A stretch of DNA of 64,000 nt. Origin: an uncultured Verrucomicrobiae bacterium (lineage in GTDB: Bacteria > Verrucomicrobiota > Verrucomicrobiia > Limisphaerales > AAA164-E04). The notes beneath the pieces were generated by a model. It worked only from the letters and a program-made list of their open reading frames with translations. It had not been told where the DNA came from and did no database searches. Below, one piece after another: positions 31,267-40,218 of this stretch; the stretch's first letter is position 1, and every line of letters starts with the position of its first letter. The translations under genes were made by a program, and so were the position numbers. The stretch is taken from NCBI GenBank assembly GCA_951813855.1, contig OX638380.1, positions 698,876-762,875 of the forward strand, given 5' to 3'.

Positions 31267-31471
31267 CGAGTGCAGCAGCAGGCCGTCATGCATGCCCCCT
31301 CAAGGCGTATTTCGGTACACCAAAAAAAGCCTTCTCAAAGATCCGGATTTCGTCATGATGTCCCGAAAATTCGACGCGAGTCGGAATGATGAAAGGAAGC
31401 GATACGAAATTAGCCGAGGAGCCAGATTTTAACTGATCCGTCGAAAGGATGGTTACATCGCTATCTGGGAC
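31267..31471 (-). repeat. Dispersed repeat R, copy 4 (left of RCC1 copy B)
   Basis: Counterpart of 23675-23876 with a 3-bp AGC insertion (GCAGCAGCAGG) and few substitutions. It again ends about 20 bp before the RCC1 start codon. Confidence 0.7.
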
Positions 31472-31490
31472 GCTAACGAAAAGGAACCAC

Positions 31491-32198
31491 ATGAGGACGA
31501 GATCGCGGCACATAACGGCTGTTTTAGGAACGGCCGCCATCATAGTCGTTACGCTTGCTCTGGAATTTGATATCAAGGCGTTGGATGCCGACAAAAACGA
31601 AGGCAACTCAGAAGCTACCCATGATGAGTTCACGGCCATCGCGGCGAGAGCCTTTCACACCGTGGCCTTGAAAACGGACGGTTCCGTGGTCGCTTGGGGG
31701 TGGAACACAAGGGGTCAAACGGATGTGCCGAATGAACTGAAGGACGTGACAGCCATCGCGGCGGGAGCCTTTCACACCGTGGCCTTGAAAACGGACGGTT
31801 CCGTGGTCGCTTGGGGAGATAACGGATCTGGGCAAACGGATGTGCCGAATGGCCTGAAGGACGTGACGGTCATTGCGGCGGGGGACTATCACACCGTGGC
31901 CTTGAAAGCGGACGGTTCCGTGGTCGCTTGGGGGGATAACAGAGCCGGTCAATCGGATGTCCCGAATGGACTGAAGGACATAAGGGTCATTGCGGCGGGA
32001 GCTGGGCGCACAGTGGCCTTGAGAACGGACGGTTCCGTGGTCGCTTGGGGGAATAACTTTTCCGGTCAAACGGATGTCCCGAAGCCGTCTCGCCCCCCGT
32101 CGCCCACTCGGGGTCGAAGACCCGTTCCTGCTGACGACTCACGGTTAGGTAGTGAGTACCGCGTTCCTAGAGCCAGCGGAGATTCGCCTCCATGGTGA
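31491..32198 (+). pseudogene. RCC1-repeat protein, truncated second copy
   Basis: The signal peptide and linker are identical to the 14-repeat gene, followed by four 39-residue RCC1-like repeats whose variable windows differ from copy A (WNTRG, DNGSG, DNRAG, NNFSG). After GQTDVP at about 32083 the frame runs into the back of an IS1634 transposase fragment and ends with about 38 unrelated residues. It may still be made as a short protein, but four repeats cannot close a seven-bladed propeller. Confidence 0.75.
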
Positions 32199-32580
32199 TG
32201 CCGCAATCCATAATCACGGTTGCTTCAGCCGGAACCGCCAGCGATTCCAGCATTTCGGCCAAGGTTTGATTTTCCCTCACCTTGCCCGCGAAAACTTTCG
32301 ACCGGCGAACCCAACCGTTATTGTCCAGAACCAGAGCCAGCATCAATAAGGGACCATCACTACGCTTCTCTTTCGAGCGACCTCGCTGAGCTTCCGGAAT
32401 CTTCCGCGCTGGACCCTCGAAGTAGGTGTTGGTCAAGTCATAAAGAGTAATGGTCGGTTTTAAATCGAAGATCGTCTGCAGGCTGTGATACCAGTCCGAT
32501 TCGATTTTCTCCTGCCGTGATATCAAGGCGTCCGAAGCTCGATACAACTGACTGTGACCCATTGTTTCAAAGTCGCCTTT
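32086..32580 (-). pseudogene. IS1634-family transposase internal fragment
   Basis: The minus strand reads ITLYDLTNTYFEGPARK, GRSKEKRSDGPLLMLALVLD, RRSKVFAGKVRENQTLAEML and VIMDCGITMEANLRWL, then after a TAG the family sequence continues as ERGTHYLTVSR. This is the central DDE region of IS1634/DDE_Tnp_1 transposases. Both ends are missing; the left junction truncates RCC1 copy B. Confidence 0.82.
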
Positions 32581-32617
32581 CAGGAATTCGCTTCAAGTAC
32601 TGCTCTCTCAAATCGAA

Positions 32618-33511
32618 TTATTCACCTTCTGCAATTCCTGTTTCAAAATTATCAATACCTTCTTGCCAGTATTTTTCACAGTCATTCAACCAACCGACAT
32701 ATGGAACAAGGAATTTTTCTTCCCCAGACAACAGTTGTTGTATTTCCTCATCCGAGAAGCTGCCGCTCCCTGACCCGTAATGCATGACATCCATGGGTAA
32801 ATCTCTCATGTTTTTCACAGTTGATACCAATTGACAAGCTAATTCTATCGCTCTTTCCTGTCCATCTGCATCCAGTAAACTATCATCTAACCAGTCGCTG
32901 GTTGAGTTGTCAAGTGATACTACAATTTGTTCGAATAGTTCTTCTGCTATTGCACCCCATTTCTTAGGAAGTAACCTACCACGCCCGAATATAACTTCTT
33001 CGGGCATGTAGCTCTCCGCTTCAGCATACCGTCTCATATAATGAAAAGCACGCATTATAGGGATTGGGTCTTTGGCCATATCATATTTTTTAAACACACG
33101 ATACGTTTGTTCGAATTGTGGCGAATACCGTGCTTCATCGGAATAAAATTGTTTCAGCCTATAATGAACCTGACGCAGATGAACAGCAGATGACTTCCTA
33201 CTTGTCAAAAGTGTTTTTACAGAGTCCTGATCTATTGACGGATCGTGTGTTTGAGGCCACGGAAAATCCATTTTCCATGTCTCGTACCCTTTATCTTCTG
33301 CCTCTTCGATTACTGTTCGAATCCGTTCCGGGTCCCTCAGTCGTTCATCTGCGCTTTCAGGTGAAGCTGCAACTAATCCAGTTTTTTTCTCATTGCTAGA
33401 CCGAGAATCGGTTGTAGATTGCGTATCGTGGGGGACAACGTTCATATAACGTAGAACGTAGATGCAAACGAAACCGATTACGCAGAACGTGATATAGATC
33501 CGGATCTTCAT
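32618..33511 (-). CDS. Hypothetical membrane-anchored protein, A/T-rich orphan
   Basis: This 297-residue protein has an N-terminal membrane anchor (IYITFCVIGFVCIYVLRY), then a soluble, charged, helix-rich domain (for example RIRTVIEEAEDKGYETWKMD, WLDDSLLDADGQERAIELA, FSDEEIQQLLSGEEKF). No family is recognised. The gene is visibly richer in A/T than its surroundings, which suggests transfer. It lies downstream of RHS and methyltransferase debris, a usual place for polymorphic-toxin cargo or immunity genes, but nothing in the sequence proves such a role. Confidence 0.65.
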   Translation of the reverse strand: MKIRIYITFCVIGFVCIYVLRYMNVVPHDTQSTTDSRSSNEKKTGLVAASPESADERLRDPERIRTVIEEAEDKGYETWKMDFPWPQTHDPSIDQDSVKTLLTSRKSSAVHLRQVHYRLKQFYSDEARYSPQFEQTYRVFKKYDMAKDPIPIMRAFHYMRRYAEAESYMPEEVIFGRGRLLPKKWGAIAEELFEQIVVSLDNSTSDWLDDSLLDADGQERAIELACQLVSTVKNMRDLPMDVMHYGSGSGSFSDEEIQQLLSGEEKFLVPYVGWLNDCEKYWQEGIDNFETGIAEGE

Positions 33512-33558
33512 TTTACCAAGGTCTCCCGAGCAAGCCTGCGGGATCTACCGCCGAAAGG

Positions 33559-34347
33559 TCAAGGCTTTCCGTTCCAGATTTTTTCAATGCCCGTCCTATC
33601 GCTTTCGCCGCCGCGCCATCCGGCGACAGTTCCAGTTCCGACGCCGGCGTGATGGCCGTTTTTCATCTGAACGGTGACGCTTTGGAATCCGTGAGTCTGT
33701 ACCAGTTCCACCACCGGCGGAGCGCAGTCGTAGATCATCAGGAAGTCTGCGCCGCTCTCGGCGAGCGTCTCAAAAATCAGGGCGTGCTCGATTTCGCTGT
33801 GCGCATAGAGCCGGGAACCAGCTCGCTTCCCGCCAGCGGTATAGGGCGGATCGATGATAACCCGACCGGCAGGATTCGCCGCAAGCAGTCCCAGAAGCCT
33901 CACACCGTCGCCTTCGTCGAACGAGATCTGCTCGGCGAATCCGGCAATGTTTTGAAGTCGCTTCCCCAGCGTGGCCGGGTACCACCGGGAGCCACCGCCG
34001 TTGCCGTTCTTCGTCAGCGCGGCTCCGGGAACGAGGACGCCGCCTCGCCGGGTCCGATTCAGCACCTGCGTTTGGAAGCCATGCTCGTGCGCGCCGCACC
34101 GGCGCCCTGGTCGCCAGTTTCTCAACAGCTCGGCGGGTAGCGCTGAACGCTCTGATTCATGCGATCATGCCGTCCGGCTCTGTCAACGCGGCGTGCCAGA
34201 ACGCAGCGACATCCCGATCAAGGTCGATCATGATCGCGAGTTTGTCGAGGCGCTCCAAGAAAGCGGTGAGCGAATCGATCCCGCCGCCCGCGAACGGCTC
34301 CATGAGACTCGCTTCGAAATCGCCCTGGGCAATCGTTCCAAGATCTT
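33559..34347 (-). pseudogene. D12-class DNA adenine N6-methyltransferase, frameshifted
   Basis: Two frames together give the family. Upstream at about 34340-34157: SLMEPFAGGGIDSLTAFLE and IDLDRDVAAFWHAAL, the AdoMet-binding motif I region. After a frame break at about 34150: NRTRRGGVLVPG, TLGKRLQNIAGFAEQI, RVIIDPPYTAGG (catalytic DPPY), then a C-terminal AHSEIEHALIFETL. The first 30-40 residues that normally precede motif I are missing, replaced by the end of an RHS pseudogene. It is therefore inactive unless translated by frameshifting. Confidence 0.78.
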
Positions 34348-35287
34348 CTGGTGAACGTTGATTCCGATACGCTCACCGGCTAAAGTCAGGACGTATTCCG
34401 AAATGTGATTTTTGTCGGCGCCGCCTCGGTCTTGGGCCCTGATTTCGATCAGAGTGTTGCCGGCGTCGCACTTGATCGTTTCTTCCCGCTGGCCCGTCAA
34501 TTGACGAATCACCCTTCCCAATGCGTCCCTGGCGTAACTGACCAAGGTACCGTCTTGCCGGCGTTCTGATTCCAGCCCGCAACAGCTTCCCAGGAAAGAG
34601 GTTTCGTAACTCCCGTCATGGTGGTCAATCCGGCGTGAGCGTCTCATCCGGTCGTAACCGAAATAAATCGTTTCTTCGATAACGATACCGGTTTCGATGT
34701 CCCGCCGCACTACCGAATGCACGCCTCGTCTTCTCCGGTGATTCTGACCGATTCGGTCCCTCTAACGACCGAGTCGCCGGCGACATCGGCGACTCCTTCA
34801 CGGACAGTCGTGGTCAATCGTCCTTCTGCCGTCTGATAGGCGTAAGTAGTCAGTCTACCGAGAGCGTCCACCGATTTGCGTTGCCGGCCGGCATAATCGC
34901 CTGGCGTAAACACCTCTCTCAGTTGAGAAGGATGGCGCGAATCGTTCCAAGCCGCGCCCGGTTCGATAGTTTGACAAGTCCAAGTGCTCCCCCCGTTAAT
35001 CACCCGGTAGCCCCCCCCCCAACGCTTTACCCGACAAACGGTAAATCTCGGTTCGAGCGACTCGAGGCTGCGACCCATCGTCCATCGAACCCACCAGCGT
35101 ACCGTAACGATAAGCGGTAACCCGGCACTTATTCAGATCGTCGGTGGGAGGTCGGTTAAGGAACCCGCTCTAATTGGTGACGACGCAATCCTGATCGTCG
35201 TAGTCGTAACGAATCCAACCTCTGTATTAATCGATCGCCTGTATCAACTGCCGGTAACCTGCCTTGGCCGCATCCGTCTGATAGGTA
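34345..35287 (-). pseudogene. RHS/YD-repeat gene, 3' part (left of the ISNCY-like element)
   Basis: Minus-strand frames contain RGWIRYDYDDQDCVV, AYRYGTLVGSMDDGSQPR, KSVDALGRLTTYAYQTAEGR, YFGYDRMRRSRRIDHHDGSY and SYARDALGRVIRQLTGQREE, the RHS/YD pattern. Several stops and frame changes break it (TAA after QAID, TAG after CVVTN, frame change at about 34710-34720). It ends where methyltransferase sequence begins at about 34345. Confidence 0.72.
35282..35287. repeat. Target-site duplication, left (6 bp)
   Basis: TAGGTA, repeated at 37160-37165. Deleting the element and one copy rejoins the RHS frame as CRYT-YQTDAAKAGYRQLI. Confidence 0.88.
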
Positions 35288-37159
35288 GTGTCTGCCCGAA
35301 AACCCCAAACTCGTTAAATACTGGGCAGAATCGTGCAAATTGGCTTGCGATGATGGTACCTTTTCGGCAGGATTCCTCCCGGAACAGGGCAATTGGCCCG
35401 ATCTTCGCCAGTTTTTGTCAGGACTACTTGGGTATGAGCCTATGCGACAAGTGATCGAACAGCAGATGAAGTTGGGTCAGACACCGATCGAAAAGATCGA
35501 TATCGACGTCAACTCGCGCGACGACATCCCCGCCACTCTTCTCGGGCTGCAGAAACTCTATCAAGACAAATCTGCCTTCGACGAAATCACAGGTTTGCTC
35601 CAGACTCACATGCTTCAGAATAGCAACCATGATGTCGGTCGTCCTGGACTGGAATTGTGGAGTGTTCTGGTCCTGGGAATTCTGAAGCAGAGCTTGAACT
35701 GTGATTTCGACCGGCTCAAGGAACTGGCAGACCGCCATGAATCCGTTCGGGCCATGCTGGGCCATAGCGAGCTCGATAAATCCCGCTACAGCCTTCAGCG
35801 TTTGATCGACAATGTGAATCTGCTGACGCCGGAGTTGCTGGACAAGATCAACCGGATAGTGGTTGAGTGTGGCCACAAACTGGTCGGAAAAAAAAGACGG
35901 CGGAAGTGCCGGAAGCAAGTCAAGGAAGGCAAGAACAGCAGGAACGACAAGAATGAGGAACCGTCCGAGATGACTCTGCGCGGTCGATGCGATTCATTTG
36001 TCGTTGAGACCGATGTGCACTTCCCGACAGACACCTCGCTGCTGTGGGACGCCATGAGGTGCCTGTTGAGTGAGATCGGTCCGGAGGCGGTATCTCGAAA
36101 CGTGAAGGGATGGCGTCAGTGGAAGAAGCTGCTGAACAACGTGAAGAAACTGTTCAACCGGATCCGATCGAGTCGCCTTGCGGCGAAACATCCCAAGCGA
36201 GTGAAGAAGTATCTCGCCTGCTGCCATCGCTTGGTGGCGAGGGCGGAAGAGAGCCTGGAAGGCATGAAGGAAGCAGGGACTGACGCCAGGATCATTCAGG
36301 ACTGCCTGGACTACATCGTCCATGCCAAGCGTCAGATGGACCAAGTGGAGCGGCGGTTACTCAAGGGAGAGACGATACCGCATGAGGAGAAGGTCTTCTC
36401 GATCTTCGAGACCCACACCCGCTGGGTCTCCAAAGGCAAGGCTGGATGCCCGGTGGAATTGGGTGTGCCGGTATGCTTGGTTCAGGATCAATATCAGTTC
36501 GTTCTCCATCACCTTGTGATGTGGAATGAACAAGATGTGGATGTGGCCGTCGATATCGTCAAGACGGCACAGGAAAAGTTCCCGAATCTGCGCACGTGCA
36601 GTTTCGATCGCGGATTTCACAACCCCAAGAACAGGGAACAGCTTGACGAGCTTCTGGATCATGCCGCTCTTCCCAAGAAAGGCCGCAAGAGCAAATCTGA
36701 TACGGCTCGCGAGGAGGATCCCGAATTCAAGGCGATGAGGCAACAGCACCCGGCGGTTGAATCGGCAATCAACCATCTTGAGCATCACGGCCTTGACCGG
36801 GTTTATGCTCACGGTGCGGATGGGTTCGACAGAAGCGTTTCCTTGTCAATCCTGGGGGCCAATATACACCGCTTGGGCCAATTGCTGCGTGCGAACACAA
36901 TCAAAGCTCAGAAACGAAAGCGTCTAGCGGCATAACACCACGAGGGACTTCTGGAAAACACCCCGCTCCAGAGTGGGTAAGGGGGGCTTGTGCCCATATG
37001 ATATGACAGGGCCTGTCCAAACGCCTATTTGGGTCCATATCAAGTCCCCGACCTAGGTCGGAATCCCGGATTAGCACTATTCGAGGCGCAATTTGCTCAA
37101 AGTGTCATGGGGAACTATGGCAGTGGCCCTGAAAAATAAGGGGGTTTTCTGGCAGACAC
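35288..37159 (+). mobile_element. Intact ISNCY-like insertion sequence, 1872 bp
   Basis: Terminal inverted repeats of 19 bp (35288-35306 and 37141-37159, starting GTGTCTGCC and ending GAAAACCCC, one mismatch), a 6-bp target duplication and one transposase gene. It interrupts an already degraded RHS gene in the opposite orientation. Confidence 0.9.
35340..36935 (+). CDS. ISNCY-family-like transposase
   Basis: This 531-residue protein begins at TTG 35340; no ATG occurs upstream within the element. It has an N-terminal helical region (GLELWSVLVLGILKQSLNCD, SRYSLQRLIDNVNLL), a basic linker (KKRRRKCRKQ), then an RNase H-type catalytic domain with FVVETDVHFPTDTSLLWDA, EEKVFSIFETHTRWVSKGKAG, DRGFHNPKNREQLDEL and a C-terminal SAINHLEHHGLDRVYAHG. 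This resembles ISNCY/ISDol1-type transposases; the family label is from recall. Full length and undamaged. Confidence 0.8.
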   Translation: MACDDGTFSAGFLPEQGNWPDLRQFLSGLLGYEPMRQVIEQQMKLGQTPIEKIDIDVNSRDDIPATLLGLQKLYQDKSAFDEITGLLQTHMLQNSNHDVGRPGLELWSVLVLGILKQSLNCDFDRLKELADRHESVRAMLGHSELDKSRYSLQRLIDNVNLLTPELLDKINRIVVECGHKLVGKKRRRKCRKQVKEGKNSRNDKNEEPSEMTLRGRCDSFVVETDVHFPTDTSLLWDAMRCLLSEIGPEAVSRNVKGWRQWKKLLNNVKKLFNRIRSSRLAAKHPKRVKKYLACCHRLVARAEESLEGMKEAGTDARIIQDCLDYIVHAKRQMDQVERRLLKGETIPHEEKVFSIFETHTRWVSKGKAGCPVELGVPVCLVQDQYQFVLHHLVMWNEQDVDVAVDIVKTAQEKFPNLRTCSFDRGFHNPKNREQLDELLDHAALPKKGRKSKSDTAREEDPEFKAMRQQHPAVESAINHLEHHGLDRVYAHGADGFDRSVSLSILGANIHRLGQLLRANTIKAQKRKRLAA

Positions 37160-37165
37160 TAGGTA
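37160..37165. repeat. Target-site duplication, right (6 bp)
   Basis: Second copy of TAGGTA next to the right inverted repeat of the ISNCY-like element. Confidence 0.88.
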
Positions 37166-37760
37166 TAGCGGCACACCTTTTCGTCGGTCCCGGGATTCAC
37201 GATATCTCTGGTCTTGAACCAAGTGTCCTCGCCGGGAATCGATTGCTCGCACCCGGCCGCTTGACGGCGATTCACGCGTTCGAGCGACTGATCGTACCGC
37301 TCTCTGATCAAGCGTTTCTGAGTCCGATCGGCATTCCACTCCACCCACACCTTGTCCCCGGCCAAGCCATTGCCTTTACGCAAATCCCACCCCCCCGGCA
37401 CTCTCGCCCCACCGATACCGATGCGCTACGCATTAGGGAGCATCGGCGGCGATTCCGCCTGCCAGTTCGCGCACCTCGAAATTCCCCGCATCATCCGGCA
37501 CTGCCTCGCTGCCGATGCGAATCGTCCAGGAAGCGTAGGGCTGGCCCGTCGTCCGATAAAACCCGTCCTCCGCCTTGCCGCCGACTGCGTCCGGTGGATA
37601 ATGCGGCAAGTTATATCCCCGAAGCACCTGCAAGGCCACCTGCAACAAACCGTCCGAACCCCTGATTTGCCGAATGGCGTCGTTCCAATTCGGCTCCCGC
37701 AACACCTCGACATCCGAATCCGGTTGCGTCGCGTAACGGAGCAAATCGGGATGCGCCAAT
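37166..37760 (-). pseudogene. RHS/YD-repeat gene, 5' part (right of the ISNCY-like element)
   Basis: Two minus-strand frames cover this stretch: GYNLPHYPPDAVGGKAEDGF ... VRELAGGIAADAP, a stop and frame change at about 37430, then GNGLAGDKVWVEWNADRTQK, ERYDQSLERVNRRQAAG and DEKVCRYT. The end is contiguous in frame with the left part once the insertion is removed. The RHS call for this part depends on that continuity. The 5' end of the gene is lost. Confidence 0.6.
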
Positions 37761-37879
37761 CCGGGGTCGGGAGTCTCGCGGTACCGCCGAAGAATTCCCT
37801 TCGTTCCCGCTCGACCGCTTTACAGAAAATACAGCCCGAAAATTCAAGTCAAATTTACCCCGTCGAGATGTTGGGAAGT

Positions 37880-37997
37880 TACCCCAAAATTTCGACGCGA
37901 GACAGGGTAGCAATCGTGATGATCCAGGCTCTGCCGAGGAGCCCGAACTGAGCTGCTCTGCCGAAGAGTTGGTTACACCACGACCTGGGACTCAATC
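37880..37997 (-). repeat. Dispersed repeat R, copy 5 (partial)
   Basis: Matches the reverse complement of 25891-26015: GAGGAGCCCGAACTGAGCTG, GATGATCCAG, AAGAGTTGGTTACACCACGA and TGGGACTCAATC. It ends about 75 bp before the decarboxylase gamma-subunit gene and marks the right edge of the accessory island. Confidence 0.8.
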
Positions 37998-38073
37998 GGT
38001 CAAACCGATCCTGCCGATAAAAATTGATTGAAATTGAGCCGCACTCTCCCCGACAATCCGCGCCCGTAACTGC

Positions 38074-38403
38074 ATGAATCTCGATTCTCAGACGATTTTT
38101 CTGTTGGGGAGCACCTTGTCGGATGAGTTGGCGGGTTCCTTTCTGAAATCGTTCCTGTTCCAGTTGACCGGTTTTCTGATCGTCGTCTCCGCCTTAACCA
38201 TCTTATGGGGGGCCATATCTTTGGTCGGCTACGTTTTTTCTCTGTTTCCCTCGACGCGACCGACCGATACTTCCATTTCGGCCGCCGTCCCGACCGAACA
38301 CGTCGCGGCGATCGCTGCCGCGTTGCACACGGTTATCCGAGGCCCCTATCGCATCACGAAGATCGAACGGGCGCCCCGGAAATCTCCGCAAGGCCAACCA
38401 TAG
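38074..38403 (+). CDS. Na+-pumping decarboxylase gamma subunit (OadG family)
   Basis: This 109-residue protein has one N-terminal transmembrane helix (FLKSFLFQLTGFLIVVSALTILW) and a C-terminal domain ending in a short basic segment (AIAAALHTVIRGPYRITKIE). That is the plan of OadG subunits, which tether and assemble membrane decarboxylases. It is first in a three-gene set with the biotin carrier (24 bp on) and the beta subunit (38 bp further). It is longer than minimal OadG proteins because of the AIAAALH segment. Confidence 0.82.
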   Translation: MNLDSQTIFLLGSTLSDELAGSFLKSFLFQLTGFLIVVSALTILWGAISLVGYVFSLFPSTRPTDTSISAAVPTEHVAAIAAALHTVIRGPYRITKIERAPRKSPQGQP

Positions 38404-38426
38404 CCGTTCGCGAATAGCGGCCGAAG

Positions 38427-38786
38427 ATGAGAAAACTGAAAGTCACTGTCGAAGGCACTCCCTATCACGTCACGGTAGAATTGGCTAAGGAGGAAACGGC
38501 GTTGCCCTCCTCCCCTTCGGCACCGCCATCCCCGGCTGCGCCCCCGGCCGAAACCGCCTCGTCCCCAGGGTCGATTCCCATACCTAGCCCGCTGGCCGGA
38601 AAAATCGTCAGCATCGAAGTGAAACCGGGGCAAACCGTGAAGAAAAACGACCAGCTCATGATCTTGGAAGCCATGAAGATGAACACTTACGTTTTCGCTC
38701 CCCAAGACGGCACGATCGCCGGAATTCCGGTGACGGAAGGCGATTCGGTCGAAGAGGGACAATTGCTGATTCGTATGGGCGAATAG
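38427..38786 (+). CDS. Biotin carboxyl carrier subunit of a decarboxylase pump
   Basis: A 119-residue biotinyl-domain protein. Residues 1-22 form the short N-terminal strand pair (MRKLKVTVEGTPYHVTVEL), then a flexible Pro/Ala/Ser linker (about 26-50) leads to a lipoyl/biotin fold with the biotinylation motif EAMKM (Lys84). It should shuttle the carboxyl group to the membrane beta subunit. The linker-plus-domain layout is that of glutaconyl- or methylmalonyl-CoA decarboxylase gamma/delta subunits. The substrate cannot be told from this protein. Confidence 0.9.
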   Translation: MRKLKVTVEGTPYHVTVELAKEETALPSSPSAPPSPAAPPAETASSPGSIPIPSPLAGKIVSIEVKPGQTVKKNDQLMILEAMKMNTYVFAPQDGTIAGIPVTEGDSVEEGQLLIRMGE

Positions 38787-38823
38787 GCCGAATCCAGCCG
38801 AACGATCCGAAGTTTTTTCTCCT

Positions 38824-40053
38824 ATGCTTGATAACCTAGTCCATTTTCTGGAACTTTCCGGCTTCATGGAACTAACCCTGTCCATGATCGCCATGTGGGT
38901 TATCGTCTTCGTCCTGTTTTATCTCGCGATCGTCAAAAAATTCGAACCGCTGCTGCTGGTGCCCATCGCTTTCGGCGCCCTCATCGCCAACCTCCCTACC
39001 CGGGGAATCATCACTCTGGAAGAATCGGCGGCCGGAGCCAATCCGGGCAATATCCGCATCGAAGCGGTCCAGGAATCTACCCCCGGAGATCCCGACGAAT
39101 CCGTAGAGTCTTATCGTCTGGAAAAAATCGAAGGCGGCCTGTTCGATTTCATCCTGCAAGGTATCAAACTGGAAATCTTTCCCCCGCTCATTTTCCTCGG
39201 CGTCGGCGCCTTGACAGATTTCGGCCCCCTCATCGCCCATCCCCGCATGCTGCTCCTCGGCGCCGCCGCGCAACTCGGGGTCTTCTTCACCTTTTTCGGC
39301 GCCGGATTCCTCGGATTCAGCCCGAATCAGGCGGCATCGATCGGCATCATCGGCGGGGCGGACGGCCCGACCGCCATATTCACCAGCAACAAACTCGCTC
39401 CCGAACTGCTCGGGCCCATCGCCGTCGCCGCCTACAGTTACATGGCCTTAGTGCCTTTGATCCAGCCGCCCATCATGCGATTGCTGACCACCGAAAAGGA
39501 ACGAAAGATCCGCATGAAATCCCTGCGCCCGGTATCCAAGCCGGAGAAACTCGCATTTGCGATCATCGTCACCATCGTGTGCGTGCTCCTGGTTCCCAAC
39601 GCCTCGCCGCTGATCACCATGCTGATGTTCGGAAATTTCCTCCGGGAATGCGGCGTCACGGACAGACTCCTGCGCACCTCGCAAAACGAAATCATCAACA
39701 TCGTCACCATCTTCTTGGGGACCAGCGTCGGGTTAACCATGCAGGGCAGCCGTTTTCTGCAACCGGAGACCATCAAAATCATTTTGTTGGGCGTCGTCGC
39801 GTTCGGCATTTCCACGGCCGGCGGGGTATTGATGGCCAAGCTGATGAATCTGATCAGTCGACGATCCCCCATCAATCCCTTGATCGGTTCGGCCGGCGTT
39901 TCAGCCGTTCCCATGGCCGCTCGCGTTTCCCACGTCGAAGGCCAAAAAGCCAACCCCGATAATTACCTCCTGATGCATGCCATGGGACCCAACGTCGCCG
40001 GGGTGATCGGCTCGGCGATCGTCGCCGGCTATTTCATCGCCACCCTTTCCTGA
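38824..40053 (+). CDS. Na+-translocating decarboxylase beta subunit
   Basis: This 409-residue polytopic inner-membrane protein carries out carboxybiotin decarboxylation coupled to Na+ export. Hallmarks are GIIGGADGPTAIFTSNKLAP (the conserved GGADGP with the Na+-site Asp), YSYMALVPLIQPPIMRLLTT, NFLRECGVTDRL, PLIGSAGVSAVPMAARV and HAMGPNVAGVIGSA near the C-terminus. It has an insertion at about residues 55-105 after the first helices (acidic, ESTPGDPDESVESYRLEK). The carboxyltransferase alpha subunit is not adjacent and must be encoded elsewhere. Confidence 0.95.
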   Translation: MLDNLVHFLELSGFMELTLSMIAMWVIVFVLFYLAIVKKFEPLLLVPIAFGALIANLPTRGIITLEESAAGANPGNIRIEAVQESTPGDPDESVESYRLEKIEGGLFDFILQGIKLEIFPPLIFLGVGALTDFGPLIAHPRMLLLGAAAQLGVFFTFFGAGFLGFSPNQAASIGIIGGADGPTAIFTSNKLAPELLGPIAVAAYSYMALVPLIQPPIMRLLTTEKERKIRMKSLRPVSKPEKLAFAIIVTIVCVLLVPNASPLITMLMFGNFLRECGVTDRLLRTSQNEIINIVTIFLGTSVGLTMQGSRFLQPETIKIILLGVVAFGISTAGGVLMAKLMNLISRRSPINPLIGSAGVSAVPMAARVSHVEGQKANPDNYLLMHAMGPNVAGVIGSAIVAGYFIATLS

Positions 40054-40218
40054 TCGATCTTCGTTCGTGACCACCCGGCACACCGATGGCCGGGGTCGAA
40101 TCAAAACATCCGATGATTCGAAAGGCGGTTCAGGATTTTCAGAACGCCGTGATCCCGGGAACGTGGCACCGCGGCACGTCGGAAATCGACCGAGGTCAAA
40201 TTCGGACCGCAATGGCAA

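Larger units (their letters stand above)
27433..31700. repeat. Long duplication, copy B (interrupted by an IS)
   Basis: Same order as copy A: RHS fragment, small ORF, R repeat, RCC1 start. It is split by the 2165-bp insertion sequence 28626-30790. Few differences from copy A are visible, so the duplication is recent relative to most decay in the region. Confidence 0.9.
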
